The notes beneath the pieces were generated by a model. It saw nothing but the letters and a program-made list of their open reading frames with translations. It did no database searches and had not been told where the DNA came from. From the NCBI RefSeq assembly GCF_900456975.1, contig NZ_UGYM01000002.1:4836001-4900000 (forward strand): a stretch of DNA of 64,000 bases. The letters are read 5' to 3'. Each line of letters opens with the position of its first letter. The stretch's first letter is position 1. Positions 12,263-21,193 of the stretch are shown here, one piece after another. The stretch comes from Shewanella baltica. GTDB lineage: Bacteria; Pseudomonadota; Gammaproteobacteria; Enterobacterales; Shewanellaceae. Made by a program: the position numbers and the translations under genes.

Positions 12263-13051
12263 TTACGCTTGCTTAGCCTGAGTTTGTTGTTCTGAACGAC
12301 GGATCATTTCACCCGCAAGCGCTAGATACGCCTTAGCGCCGGCACTCGATTTATCGTAATACATAGCAGGCGCACCAAAACTTGGCGCCTCAGCCAGCCT
12401 GACATTACGCGGGATAACAGTACGATATACCTTGTCACCAAAATGCTGTTTTAGCTGATCGGACACATCATTAGACAAACGATTACGCGGATCGTACATA
12501 GTGCGTAAAATGCCTTCAATGCCAAGCCCAGGGTTAACCATAGCGGCAAGCTTAGTGATGGTATCAATCAGCGCCGTTAAGCCTTCTAGGGCATAGTATT
12601 CGCACTGCATAGGCACAAGCACAGAGTCAGCCGCTGACATAGCGTTCACCGTCAACATGTTCAATGAAGGAGGGCAGTCGATAAAGATATAATCATATTG
12701 ATCTTTTATCGGTGCGAGCGCGTTACGCAAACGGATCTCACGCGCAAAAAACTCCATCAGTTTGATCTCTGCCGCTGTGACATCGCCGTTACTGGCGATC
12801 AGATCATACTTACCCGCAGTATTTTTAATGACGATCTCGTCGAAGGATTTCTCTTCGACCAATAATTCGTAGGCCGTATTTTCGACCTCGTATTTATCGA
12901 CACCACTGCCCATAGTGGCATTACCTTGGGGATCGAGATCGATCAATAATACTTTACGTTTTGTTGCTGCTAACGAAGCGGCGAGGTTAACGCAAGTAGT
13001 TGTTTTTCCTACGCCACCTTTCTGGTTAGCCACGGCAATCACTTTACCCAC
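12263..13051 (-). CDS. parA: Chromosome-partitioning ATPase ParA (Soj-type)
   Basis: Walker-type ATPase that binds DNA non-specifically and moves ParB-parS complexes. The deviant Walker A KGGVGKT with the signature lysine lies at residues 11-17, followed by LLIDLDPQGNATMGSG. Walker B is YIFIDCPPSLNMLTVNA. The 262-residue length, without an N-terminal helix-turn-helix, marks the chromosomal rather than the large plasmid type. The start is GTG with AGGGTG 5 nt upstream. Confidence 0.97.
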   Translation of the reverse strand: MGKVIAVANQKGGVGKTTTCVNLAASLAATKRKVLLIDLDPQGNATMGSGVDKYEVENTAYELLVEEKSFDEIVIKNTAGKYDLIASNGDVTAAEIKLMEFFAREIRLRNALAPIKDQYDYIFIDCPPSLNMLTVNAMSAADSVLVPMQCEYYALEGLTALIDTITKLAAMVNPGLGIEGILRTMYDPRNRLSNDVSDQLKQHFGDKVYRTVIPRNVRLAEAPSFGAPAMYYDKSSAGAKAYLALAGEMIRRSEQQTQAKQA

Positions 13052-13115
13052 AATATCACCCTGTATGTAAATGCTGGTTTATTGCCCTTACTTAAAAATG
13101 ACTCATTCATCACTT

Positions 13116-13745
13116 TCAAGCCTGTAATTCTTTGATTATTTTCAATAAATTTCTTTGTTCATCGAGTTTAGGCACCTTGAGCTCGATGACTTCTTTCACT
13201 GCAAATCCACTAGGAATATGTTGCATCTCTTCATCATTTAACTGGCCTTTAAGGGCATAAAACTGCCCATGTTCGGCGGGTAAATGATGGCACCAAGTCA
13301 GCATATCTTGGATTGAAGCAAATGCACGACTTAATACGCCGTCGAATTTTTGCTCAGGTTGATAAGCTTCTACGCGGCTTTCAACTGAGCTGATGTTATG
13401 AATGCCTAATTCAAAGGACACTTGTTTTTGAAAACGAATGCGTTTACCTAAGCTGTCCAATAACACAAATTGTTTATCGGGATTCATAATCGCTAACGGG
13501 ATCCCAGGTAAACCGGGTCCTGTGCCCACATCGATAAAACGTTCACCTTGCAGATGTTTTGAAACCACTAAGCTGTCCATGATATGACGGATCAACATGG
13601 CTTCGGGATCTCTCACCGATGTCAGGTTATAGGCTTTATTCCATTTGTTGAGCATGCCAACAAAATCAATTAGTTGTTTTTTTTGCTCGGCGGTTGCGGG
13701 CAAATTAATTTCGGCTAAATAAGCCTCTAACTGGGCAGATAACAC
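13116..13745 (-). CDS. rsmG: 16S rRNA (guanine-527-N7) methyltransferase
   Basis: Methylates G527 of 16S rRNA with S-adenosylmethionine. Family features include [22 protein letters not shown] and the SAM loop [14 protein letters not shown] (from residue 72). The start is GTG at 13745, with GAGG 7 nt upstream, giving 209 residues, the expected size. It sits 117 nt after mnmG, the classical gidA-gidB pair, with a hairpin in the gap. Confidence 0.95.
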   Translation of the reverse strand: MLSAQLEAYLAEINLPATAEQKKQLIDFVGMLNKWNKAYNLTSVRDPEAMLIRHIMDSLVVSKHLQGERFIDVGTGPGLPGIPLAIMNPDKQFVLLDSLGKRIRFQKQVSFELGIHNISSVESRVEAYQPEQKFDGVLSRAFASIQDMLTWCHHLPAEHGQFYALKGQLNDEEMQHIPSGFAVKEVIELKVPKLDEQRNLLKIIKELQA

Positions 13746-13809
13746 TGAGCAACCTCAACAAAGATACGATTATGAACGCGAAGGCTATTATGAAGCCCGA
13801 AAACGATGA

Positions 13810-13833
13810 AGGGAAGCCTGAATGCTTCCCTTC
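13810..13833 (-). other. Hairpin between mnmG and rsmG
   Basis: A perfect 9-bp stem AAGGGAAGC/GCTTCCCTT with a 6-nt loop lies 30 nt after the mnmG stop. No clear T-run follows on the minus strand, so it may be an attenuator or an RNA-processing or stability element rather than a full terminator. Confidence 0.45.
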
Positions 13834-13862
13834 TATGACCTAAGCAGCGATTAAGCTAGCTT

Positions 13863-15752
13863 TTACGCACTCTTACGTAATAAGCCACGCTTTTTGAGGT
13901 GAACCAACAAAATTGAAATAGCCGCAGGGGTAATACCAGAGATCCGTGACGCTTGGCCTATGGTTTCTGGTTTGTGGTTATTTAACTTAGCAATCACTTC
14001 GTTCGACAAGCCTGGTACTTCTTTGTAATCGAGCGTCAAAGGTAAACCTGTGTTCTCATTACGCACGGCTTTGTTGATCTCTTCCTGCTGGCGTTGAATA
14101 TAACCAGAGTACTTCACTTGGATCTGAACTTGTTCAGCTGCTTGTGGATCTTCAAGCCCAGGACCAAAACCTTCAATCTGCATTAACTTGCTGTAATCCA
14201 TTTCTGGACGACGCAGTAATTCTTCAAATGACGCTTCGCGAGAGATAGGCGTATTCAAATGTGGGTTTAACGCATGGATCAAAGGCGAATTTGGATGTAC
14301 CCATTGGCAACGTAGCCTTTGCAGTTCAAGTTCAATGGATTCTAGCTTCTCACTAAATGCTGCCCAGCGAGCGTCGTCGACTAAACCGAGTTCGCGACCT
14401 TTTGCCGTTAAGCGAATGTCGGCGTTATCTTCACGGAGTAACAAACGGTATTCGGCACGGCTAGTAAACATGCGGTACGGTTCTTTGGTACCCAGAGTCG
14501 ACAGATCGTCAACCAGTACTCCAAGATACGCTTCATCGCGACGTGGACACCAAGCTTCTTTGCCTTGCACTTGCAGCGACGCATTCATGCCCGCTAATAA
14601 ACCTTGAGCACCGGCTTCTTCATAACCGGTTGTGCCGTTTATTTGGCCAGCGAAGAATAACCCATTGATCGCTTTGGTTTCTAATGAGTTTTTCAGATCC
14701 CTTGGATCGAAATAATCATATTCGATCGCATAACCTGGACGCATGATTTCTGCGTTTTCCATGCCCTTGATCGAACGTACTAAATTCAGCTGTACATCGA
14801 AAGGTAAGCTGGTCGAGATCCCGTTAGGGTAGATCTCATTGGTATTTAACCCTTCAGGTTCGATAAAGATCTGATGCGAAGATTTATCTGCAAAGCGATG
14901 GATCTTGTCTTCAATCGATGGGCAATAACGTGGCCCAATACCCTCGATTACGCCTGAATACATTGGGCTTCTGTCTAAACCACCACGAATAATTTCATGG
15001 GTTTTTTCATTGGTATGAGTGATCCAGCAAGAAATCTGCTTTGGATGATGACTGACATCACCCATAAACGACATCACAGGTAACGGAGAATCACCTTTTT
15101 GTTCAGTCATTTGAGAAAAATCGATCGTGTTTGCATCAATACGTGGCGGGGTACCAGTTTTTAAACGGCCCACACGGATCGGTAACTCACGTAAACGATT
15201 GGCTAAGGCAATGGCTGGTGGATCGCCTGCACGGCCACCGCTGTAGTTTTCTAACCCTATGTGGATTTTGCCGCTTAAGAATGTGCCTGTTGTTAACACA
15301 ACGGCTGGAGATTCAAAGGCTAATCCCATTTGAGTCACTACACCAACGACTTGATGATTTTCAACAATTAAGTCATCAACGGCTTGTTGGAAAATACGTA
15401 AGTTAGGTTGGTTTTGTAATATGTTTTGGATTTTTTGACGATACAGCGCACGGTCAGCTTGTGCACGTGTCGCTCGTACTGCTGGGCCTTTGCTTGAATT
15501 CAAGGTTCTAAATTGGATCCCTGCATAATCGGTTGCGATCGCCATTGCACCACCTAAGGCGTCAATTTCTTTCACTAGGTGGCCTTTGCCTATGCCACCG
15601 ATCGCTGGATTACATGACATTTGTCCTAACGTATCGATATTGTGCGTTAGTAATAATGTTTTTGATCCCATTCTTGCTGCTGCCAACGCGGCTTCAGTTC
15701 CGGCATGACCACCACCAACAACAATTACATCAAACCGTTCATGAAAATGCAT
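13863..15752 (-). CDS. mnmG: tRNA uridine-5-carboxymethylaminomethyl modification enzyme MnmG
   Basis: FAD-dependent partner of MnmE that installs cmnm5/nm5 groups at wobble uridine 34. The N-terminal Rossmann motif [19 protein letters not shown] starts at residue 11. [23 protein letters not shown] holds a conserved catalytic cysteine, and TGTFLSG and [21 protein letters not shown] are also present. The C-terminal helical tRNA-binding domain ends [21 protein letters not shown]. The 629-residue length is standard. MnmE, its partner, is encoded on the other side of oriC. Confidence 0.97.
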   Translation of the reverse strand: MHFHERFDVIVVGGGHAGTEAALAAARMGSKTLLLTHNIDTLGQMSCNPAIGGIGKGHLVKEIDALGGAMAIATDYAGIQFRTLNSSKGPAVRATRAQADRALYRQKIQNILQNQPNLRIFQQAVDDLIVENHQVVGVVTQMGLAFESPAVVLTTGTFLSGKIHIGLENYSGGRAGDPPAIALANRLRELPIRVGRLKTGTPPRIDANTIDFSQMTEQKGDSPLPVMSFMGDVSHHPKQISCWITHTNEKTHEIIRGGLDRSPMYSGVIEGIGPRYCPSIEDKIHRFADKSSHQIFIEPEGLNTNEIYPNGISTSLPFDVQLNLVRSIKGMENAEIMRPGYAIEYDYFDPRDLKNSLETKAINGLFFAGQINGTTGYEEAGAQGLLAGMNASLQVQGKEAWCPRRDEAYLGVLVDDLSTLGTKEPYRMFTSRAEYRLLLREDNADIRLTAKGRELGLVDDARWAAFSEKLESIELELQRLRCQWVHPNSPLIHALNPHLNTPISREASFEELLRRPEMDYSKLMQIEGFGPGLEDPQAAEQVQIQVKYSGYIQRQQEEINKAVRNENTGLPLTLDYKEVPGLSNEVIAKLNNHKPETIGQASRISGITPAAISILLVHLKKRGLLRKSA

Positions 15753-15865
15753 GCCACTACCTTCAATTGCTAAGAGACTCAGTACGAGCCGAGTATTTTA
15801 GCATTTGCTTTGCCCTAGGTGAATGATCATTTTACGCTGTTCGATCGAGATGATCCGGACTAATA

Positions 15866-15910
15866 GATCTTAAGATCTTTATATAGATCTTCTTATTATG
15901 TTTACTATTA
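15866..15910. other. Putative DNA unwinding element of oriC
   Basis: Three GATCT-led AT-rich 13-mers start at 15866, 15874 and 15886, resembling the E. coli L/M/R 13-mers. Beside them, on the minus strand, 15893-15910 reads as the triplets TAA-TAG-TAA-ACA-TAA-TAA. That resembles a DnaA-trio tract, and it lies 14 nt downstream of a perfect DnaA box in the same orientation. Confidence 0.6.
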
Positions 15911-15924
15911 GGATCGAGTTTTTC

Positions 15925-15933
15925 TGTGCATAA
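15925..15933 (-). promoter_or_regulatory. DnaA box (TTATGCACA)
   Basis: Exact consensus box on the minus strand. It is the box closest to the AT-rich unwinding segment. Confidence 0.85.
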
Positions 15934-16028
15934 CCCAAATTCAGTATATAAATCATTAATTAGCGCGATCTTGATCCTGTGATCTGATCGCGATCTAACG
16001 CCATTAAACATGGGGATAGATCGCCTAC

Positions 16029-16037
16029 TTATCCACA
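16029..16037 (+). promoter_or_regulatory. DnaA box (TTATCCACA)
   Basis: Exact high-affinity-type box on the plus strand in the middle of oriC, flanked by GATC sites on both sides. Confidence 0.9.
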
Positions 16038-16101
16038 GGGTGGATCATTAAGCAGATCGGAGTGTGAATAGTACAGAGGTTGATCAGATCTAAATAATAG
16101 C

Positions 16102-16110
16102 TTATCCACA
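16102..16110 (+). promoter_or_regulatory. DnaA box (TTATCCACA)
   Basis: Second exact TTATCCACA on the plus strand, on the mioC side of oriC. It is followed 24 bp later by an inverted copy. Confidence 0.9.
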
Positions 16111-16134
16111 TGTTTATACTTTTAATAAGTAAAT

Positions 16135-16143
16135 TGTGGATAA
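16135..16143 (-). promoter_or_regulatory. DnaA box (TTATCCACA)
   Basis: Exact box on the minus strand, facing the copy at 16102. It lies about 50 bp from the mioC stop codon. Confidence 0.9.
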
Positions 16144-16191
16144 ATAGGATCTAAACTGTACATAGATCGCGACCTTATCCCATAGGCGATC

Positions 16192-16632
16192 TTAAATCTC
16201 CTGTTGCCATTGTGCTAACCATGCAAGGGCTGGGTCTTCTGGCACGGGATCAAGCTGAACATCGATCTGGATCTTATCCACAAAGGCTTTAGCATCGCAG
16301 TCTTGAATGGCTGAAATTAATTTTTCAGGGCCTTGGCAAAAGGTGTCGTAACTTGAGTCGCCAATTGCACATAAGGCAAAGTTCACTTGGCTGAGATCCG
16401 GTTTTTGCTCGGTAATTTCATTGAAAAAGGGCTGGATATTATCTGGAAGATCACCTGCGCCGTGGGTAGATGACACGATAATCCACAGTGCATGGGTGTC
16501 GATTTCACACAGAGTTGGGGTTAAATGCACTTGAACTTGGTGCCCTTGATCCGTTAATTGCGCCATCATTTCGTCGGCGACATACTCTGCACTGCCCAAT
16601 GTTGTGCCGACTATTACTTCAATCTTTGCCAT
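16192..16632 (-). CDS. mioC: Flavodoxin-like protein MioC
   Basis: Small FMN-binding flavodoxin of 146 residues. The phosphate loop is TTLGSAEYVAD (residues 10-20) and the second FMN loop is SSTHGAGDLPDN (about 54-65); CAIGDSSYDTFC is the third cofactor contact. Related MioC proteins have been linked to biotin synthase activity in E. coli, but the physiological role is unsettled. Its stop codon abuts oriC and it is transcribed into the origin. Its transcription could therefore influence initiation, as proposed for E. coli. Confidence 0.92.
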   Translation of the reverse strand: MAKIEVIVGTTLGSAEYVADEMMAQLTDQGHQVQVHLTPTLCEIDTHALWIIVSSTHGAGDLPDNIQPFFNEITEQKPDLSQVNFALCAIGDSSYDTFCQGPEKLISAIQDCDAKAFVDKIQIDVQLDPVPEDPALAWLAQWQQEI

Positions 16633-16834
16633 TTATGACGATACCTTTTATGGATAATCTCGCTGAAATACACTCGTTTACTGCCTTTTTGGGGCTGTAT
16701 TCGGGCGCTAATACGGCTTCATCATAAGGTAAAACCAGGCTTGTCTCTATGAGATGCTGTGTAAATCTGGGATTTATACGGGTATAGCGAGAGGAGTTTA
16801 GGGAGGAATATAAGCAAGAATACGAGGTTTTAGT

Positions 16835-16868
16835 TAAAAGAAAGGCTTGTTGAGCACAACAAGCCTTT
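16835..16868 (-). terminator. Terminator after mnmE
   Basis: A perfect 12-bp stem AAAGGCTTGTTG/CAACAAGCCTTT with a 4-nt loop lies 31 nt after the mnmE stop. A T-rich tail follows on the minus strand. Confidence 0.85.
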
Positions 16869-16898
16869 GCTAGAAAAGCAGTTCACATGTCGAGAATA

Positions 16899-18260
16899 TT
16901 ACTTCCCGATACAGAAAGAGCTGAAAATCTTGCCGAGTAAATCGTCAGAAGTGAAGCGGCCTGTGATCTCAGATAGTGCTAATTGGCACATACGCAGCTC
17001 TTCCGCCAGCAGCTCTCCGGCAAGGTAAACCTCTAACTGCTCTTTACCCAATTGCAGGTGTCCAGCGGCTAATTCCAGGGCTTCTAAATGACGACGACGG
17101 GCGATAAAGCCACCTTCGAGATTACTCTGATAACCCATAAGTGACTTCAAGTGTTGCTTTAATTCTTCAACACCTAAGCCTGTTTTAGCCGAGATCCGGT
17201 AGACGCTATAACCTTGTTCTTCGGTCATCATTAAGTCTTCGCCCGTGAGATCGGCTTTATTACGGATCACTGTTACACCTAAATTGGAGGGCAGGCGATC
17301 GACAAAGTCAGGCCAAATCGTATGGGGATCGACGGCGGCGGTTGTCGTGCCGTCCACCATAAATAGCACGCGATCGGCGCTGTTTATTTCATTCCATGCG
17401 CGTTCAATACCAATTTGTTCTACCGTATCTGTGGTATCACGCAGGCCAGCGGTATCAATAATGTGCAGCGGCATACCATCTAAATGGATATGTTCACGTA
17501 ATACGTCGCGTGTTGTACCGGCTATTTCAGTCACAATGGCCGACTCTTTACCCGCTAACGCATTCAGTAAGCTCGATTTTCCGGCATTGGGACGACCGGC
17601 AATTACCACTTTCATCCCTTCACGAATAATAGAACCTTGCTTGGCACTAGCTTGCACTAGGTCGAGTTTGTCGATGATTTTATAGAGAGCATTGGCAATT
17701 TTGCCGTCACTTAAAAAGTCGACTTCTTCATCGGGGAAATCAATTGCGGCTTCAACGTATAAACGCAGGTTAGTGACTTGGTCCACCAGCTCGTGGACTT
17801 CCTTAGAAAATTCACCTTGTAGTGATTGCAGCGCGCTTTTAGCGGCTTGTTCACTGGTGGCGTCGATAAGGTCGGCAATGGCTTCGGCTTGGGTTAAGTC
17901 GAGTTTATCGTTCATAAAGGCTTGTTCGCTGAACTCACCTGGTTTTGCGATACGAATACCACCGACTTCCATTACACGTTTGATCAGCATGTCGAGGACA
18001 ATTTGGCCGCCGTGGCCTTGAAGTTCCAAGACATCTTCGCCAGTAAAGGAATTCGGTCCTTTAAAAAACAGCGCTATGCCTTGGTCTATTACTTGGCCCG
18101 ATGCACTCTTAAAATCGCAATAATCGGCATATCGGGTTTTAGGAAGATGACCTAATACGGCCATAGCGACATCACTGGCCTTGTCGCCTGAAATTCGAAT
18201 GATGCCAACGCCGCCACGTCCGGGCGCGGTGGCTTGAGCCACGATAGTGTCAGTTGTCAC
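16899..18260 (-). CDS. mnmE: tRNA modification GTPase MnmE
   Basis: Works with MnmG on the wobble uridine of tRNAs. An N-terminal folate-binding domain ([21 protein letters not shown]) is followed by a helical domain and an inserted G domain with P-loop [14 protein letters not shown], switch [16 protein letters not shown] and NKAD. The extreme C-terminus is CIGK with the catalytic Cys450. A GTG start at 18260 is preferred: it gives 453 residues beginning (M)TTDTIVAQ, like relatives, and has GGTGGG 7 nt upstream. A TTG five codons earlier is also open. Confidence 0.95.
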   Translation of the reverse strand: MTTDTIVAQATAPGRGGVGIIRISGDKASDVAMAVLGHLPKTRYADYCDFKSASGQVIDQGIALFFKGPNSFTGEDVLELQGHGGQIVLDMLIKRVMEVGGIRIAKPGEFSEQAFMNDKLDLTQAEAIADLIDATSEQAAKSALQSLQGEFSKEVHELVDQVTNLRLYVEAAIDFPDEEVDFLSDGKIANALYKIIDKLDLVQASAKQGSIIREGMKVVIAGRPNAGKSSLLNALAGKESAIVTEIAGTTRDVLREHIHLDGMPLHIIDTAGLRDTTDTVEQIGIERAWNEINSADRVLFMVDGTTTAAVDPHTIWPDFVDRLPSNLGVTVIRNKADLTGEDLMMTEEQGYSVYRISAKTGLGVEELKQHLKSLMGYQSNLEGGFIARRRHLEALELAAGHLQLGKEQLEVYLAGELLAEELRMCQLALSEITGRFTSDDLLGKIFSSFCIGK

Positions 18261-18302
18261 GGAAATACCCACCAAACTAATATCTACTAAATCATGTAAA
18301 GG

Positions 18303-18329
18303 AAAAGGCGGCCAATTAAGCCGCCTTTT
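18303..18329 (-). terminator. Terminator after yidC
   Basis: A 10-bp perfect stem AAAAGGCGGC/GCCGCCTTTT with a 7-nt loop lies 58 nt after yidC, with a short T-run on the minus strand. It lies just upstream of mnmE, so mnmE probably has its own promoter or depends on readthrough. Confidence 0.8.
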
Positions 18330-18387
18330 AGTGTCATTCGTTCACATTAATCTGTAACGATGCGCTAGAGTCTTGCAAATCTTAGGC

Positions 18388-20013
18388 TTATTTTAAGCCT
18401 TTTTTCGCCAGACCTGCATAAATAATCTTCTGTTGCGTGATAGCAACTATGTTACCCACTAACCAGTACAGTACTAGACCCGCTGGGAACCAGAGGAAGA
18501 ATACGGTAAAGATCACTGGCATCCACTGCATCATTTTCACTTGCATTGGGTCCATAGTCGGTGCAATAGGTTGCATCTTCTGCATCACAAACATAGATAC
18601 GCCCATCAGCAACGGTAATATGTAGTAAGGATCTTGTACCGATAAATCGTGGATCCACAGCATAAATGGTGCGTGACGTAATTCGAAGCTTTCTAACAAT
18701 ACCCAGTACAAGGCAATGAAGATTGGCATCTGTAAAATAATAGGTAAACAGCCACCCATAGGGTTAACTTTTTCTTTCTTATACAGTTCCATCATGGCCT
18801 GACCCATCTTTTGACGGTCATCACCAAAGCGTTCTTTCAAGTCAGTCAGTTTAGGTTGCAGGTTACGCATCTTCGCCATTGAGGTGTACTGCGCTTTTGT
18901 CAGCGGGAACAGTAAACCACGAACGGTTAAGGTGATCAGAATAATAGCCATACCCCAGTTACCGACGAATGATTGATAGAACATCAATAGCCAGTGAATA
19001 GGTACTGCTAACCACCATAGGAAGCCATAATCGACCACTAGGTTTAAGGTATCAGAGATGGCTGACAGTGCTTTTTGATCCTTAGGGCCAACGTAGAACT
19101 GTGAGCTAATTTCTTGAGTCGCACCTGGTGCAATATCATATACCGCGCCGCGGAAACCAATATTGGCTAAACCGCCCGCACTGACACTAGAGAAAATAGT
19201 GTTGCTGTCGGTAGCCGGTGGGATCCAAGCTGAAACGAAGTAATGTTGTAGCATGGCAGCCCAACCGCCCAACGTAGCTTGGTTCAGGTTGCTTTTCGCC
19301 ATGTCATCAAATTTGTATTTCTCATAACGCACATCTTGCGTAGAGAATGCGCCACCACGGTAGGTAGGCATAACCATGCTGCTTTCAGACGGTTTAATCG
19401 TTTGTTTAATTTGACCGTACATCTGAACTTGCAGCGGAGCCGCTGAAGTATTGTTGATTTTATAGTCAACATCGACGTTGAACTTACCGCGATGGAATAC
19501 AAACACTTTAGTGTATGTCACGCCATTGTCGGCTACATAAGTTAACGGCACTTCTAAAGTGTCTTGACCTTCGGCTAAGGTATATTCAGTCGCTGCAGTG
19601 CTAAATGCGGCACGGCCTTTGGCGCTACTGTCGATACCATCGCGACCTATAAGACCGCTCTGGGCTATATAAGTGAAATCTTTCGTTTGCTCAAGCAACA
19701 CGAAGGGTTGATCTTTATCCTGTTCCATCTTGTGCGAAACTAACGCAGCAAAAACAATGTCGCCACCGATTGGATTAATTTGAACATCCAACTGGTCGGT
19801 TTTCACGGTAATCAGTTTGCTGGTTGCTGTCACTGCTGCAGGAACACCTGTATCAGCTTCTGGAACATCGGCACTGTGTGAGTTTGCCGCGTTCGCCACT
19901 AAGGACGATTCGGTTGCAACTGGTTTAGGAGCTTTGTCTGCTTGCCACTGTTGCCACAGCAAAAAGCTGACAAACAGTAGTCCTATGAGCAATATATTGC
20001 GTTGAGATTCCAT
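18388..20013 (-). CDS. yidC: Membrane protein insertase YidC
   Basis: Inner-membrane insertase that works alone or with SecYEG. The N-terminal transmembrane anchor is [18 protein letters not shown] large periplasmic beta-sandwich domain fills roughly residues 60-340. The conserved five-helix core follows, with [30 protein letters not shown] holding the hydrophilic-groove arginine, and [15 protein letters not shown]. The 541-residue length is standard for Gram-negatives. It lies 3 nt after yidD in the rpmH-rnpA-yidD-yidC order. Confidence 0.97.
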   Translation of the reverse strand: MESQRNILLIGLLFVSFLLWQQWQADKAPKPVATESSLVANAANSHSADVPEADTGVPAAVTATSKLITVKTDQLDVQINPIGGDIVFAALVSHKMEQDKDQPFVLLEQTKDFTYIAQSGLIGRDGIDSSAKGRAAFSTAATEYTLAEGQDTLEVPLTYVADNGVTYTKVFVFHRGKFNVDVDYKINNTSAAPLQVQMYGQIKQTIKPSESSMVMPTYRGGAFSTQDVRYEKYKFDDMAKSNLNQATLGGWAAMLQHYFVSAWIPPATDSNTIFSSVSAGGLANIGFRGAVYDIAPGATQEISSQFYVGPKDQKALSAISDTLNLVVDYGFLWWLAVPIHWLLMFYQSFVGNWGMAIILITLTVRGLLFPLTKAQYTSMAKMRNLQPKLTDLKERFGDDRQKMGQAMMELYKKEKVNPMGGCLPIILQMPIFIALYWVLLESFELRHAPFMLWIHDLSVQDPYYILPLLMGVSMFVMQKMQPIAPTMDPMQVKMMQWMPVIFTVFFLWFPAGLVLYWLVGNIVAITQQKIIYAGLAKKGLK

Positions 20014-20016
20014 AGC

Positions 20017-20271
20017 CTATTTATTACACCTGTCATTTTTAGGGGGGACGGGATCACTACCGCCGGGATGTAAAGGGTGACATTTTAATATGCGTTTCAA
20101 TGCAAACCAACAACCTTTCGCGGTTCCATGCACTTTTATTGCTTCAATAGCGTAGTGAGAGCAGGTGGGATTGAAACGGCATCGAGGGCCCAGTATAGGG
20201 CTTATGAATACTTGATAGCCACGAATTAACGTGGTCGCTAGCCATTGTAGCGGCGACTGAGTTTGCGCCAT
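20017..20271 (-). CDS. yidD: Membrane protein insertion efficiency factor YidD
   Basis: Small amphipathic membrane-associated protein of 84 residues that assists YidC insertion. The family signature is intact: [30 protein letters not shown] and [16 protein letters not shown], with three conserved cysteines. Its start lies inside the 3' end of rnpA (34-nt overlap), which points to translational coupling. Confidence 0.95.
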
Positions 20272-20594
20272 AGCTTTTCTATCAATTTGTTGATTTCAGC
20301 GTTTTCCATTTCCATCACGCCATTTCTGACAAGCACAACAATATCAAGATGAGGAATGTCGTGTTGATTTAAGCGAAAACTATCTCTGATCACACGCTTA
20401 ATACGGTTACGTTGATTGGCGCGTTTTACAAAGCGTTTGGCAACAGTAAGGCCCATACGCGGATGTTGTTCCGTGTTAGGAATAGCGAGCAAGGTAATTT
20501 CAGCAGAAGATGCTTTGATGGGATTGGAAAATACAGATTTAAATTGCGCGGGAGTTAACAAACGTAACTCCCGCGAAAAGGTATAGCTAGTCAA
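20238..20594 (-). CDS. rnpA: Ribonuclease P protein component
   Basis: Protein subunit of RNase P, which removes tRNA 5' leaders. The RNR motif region reads [24 protein letters not shown], and the N-terminal [17 protein letters not shown] forms the leader-binding cleft. The start appears to be TTG at 20594: no ATG precedes the conserved core, and the nearest GTG upstream runs into a stop. Weak initiation would fit the low amounts needed. The product is 118 residues and overlaps yidD by 34 nt. Confidence 0.93.
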
Positions 20595-20609
20595 CTAGTT
20601 ACCCACTTA

Positions 20610-20747
20610 TTAAGCAGATAAACGAGCGCGACCTTTCGCACGACGACGTGCAAGCACCTTACGGCCGCCTACAGTAGCCATACGAGCGCGGAAGCCGTGA
20701 GAACGCTTGCGCTTCAGGTTGCTAGGTTGAAAAGTACGTTTACTCAT
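20610..20747 (-). CDS. rpmH: Large ribosomal subunit protein bL34
   Basis: A 45-residue, very basic ribosomal protein. It starts [19 protein letters not shown] and ends GRARLSA, a complete match to the family pattern ([24 protein letters not shown]). It begins the minus-strand rpmH-rnpA-yidD-yidC group, opposite dnaA. A strong promoter lies about 80 nt upstream. Confidence 0.98.
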
Positions 20748-20823
20748 GATGGCAATCCGTCTTTGTTAATTAGTGAACATATCCTTATCTCTAGGATAGA
20801 GGTAAGGGCAAAAAAGAGGCCGA

Positions 20824-20852
20824 ATTGTAATCACAATACTTAGTCACGTCAA
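20824..20852 (-). promoter_or_regulatory. Sigma-70 promoter for rpmH-rnpA
   Basis: On the minus strand TTGACG (20847-20852), exactly 17 bp, then TACAAT (20824-20829). This near-consensus promoter fits a highly expressed ribosomal protein gene. Confidence 0.75.
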
Positions 20853-20879
20853 CTACGAAAGTAAGTAAGTGCTTTATTT

Positions 20880-21193
20880 CTGCCAGCGTATCCTTTGATC
20901 AATCCCCAGAATACACCATAAGATGTGGATAACTCTGTGTACGGACACTACATATAGTAGTGCAGGGGATCTTCGAGCCGATCGAAGGGGCGCCATTATA
21001 GATCAATGTGGATCGCTTAATAAAGCAGGATTTGCGGATAGTGCAGAATAAAAGGATCGTTTTGGATCTTTGATGATCGAGGATATCCACACAGAATGAT
21101 CTCGCTGGGGATAAATATTTTTTAAGGATAGCGATCCTTGAGATCTCGCTATAGAATACACCTCTTTTTTGATGATCTTTTGGGGATAACTAA
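20880..21193 (+). promoter_or_regulatory. dnaA control region with GATC cluster and DnaA boxes
   Basis: The 446-nt rpmH-dnaA gap holds no gene. Its dnaA-proximal part carries 12 GATC sites (20897 to 21177), one exact DnaA box on the minus strand (TGTGGATAA, 20924-20932) and one single-mismatch box (ATATCCACA, 21083-21091). This pattern fits DnaA autoregulation and Dam/SeqA timing of dnaA transcription. I could not fix a convincing -35/-10 pair. Confidence 0.75.

Larger units (their letters stand above)
15825..16191. other. oriC: Chromosomal replication origin oriC
   Basis: A gene-free stretch between mnmG and mioC, the classical gammaproteobacterial oriC position. It holds four exact TTATNCACA DnaA boxes, near-matches such as CTATTCACA (16063-16071, minus) and about 20 GATC Dam/SeqA sites. 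An AT-rich segment at 15866-15910 contains three GATCT-led 13-mer-like repeats. GATC density is far above random expectation, as in Enterobacteria and Vibrio. mioC is transcribed towards it and mnmG away from it, as in E. coli. Confidence 0.95.

Noticed and set aside
15465..15480. GCACGTGTCGC in mnmG considered as parS
   Set aside because: Only the six-base core matches.
16633..16898. Search for a tRNA or asnC-like gene in the mioC-mnmE gap
   Set aside because: Nothing tRNA-like or coding was seen; only the mnmE terminator and probable mioC promoter DNA.
17245..17685. 146-codon frame opposite mnmE
   Set aside because: Antisense to the G domain; no family resemblance and no ribosome site.
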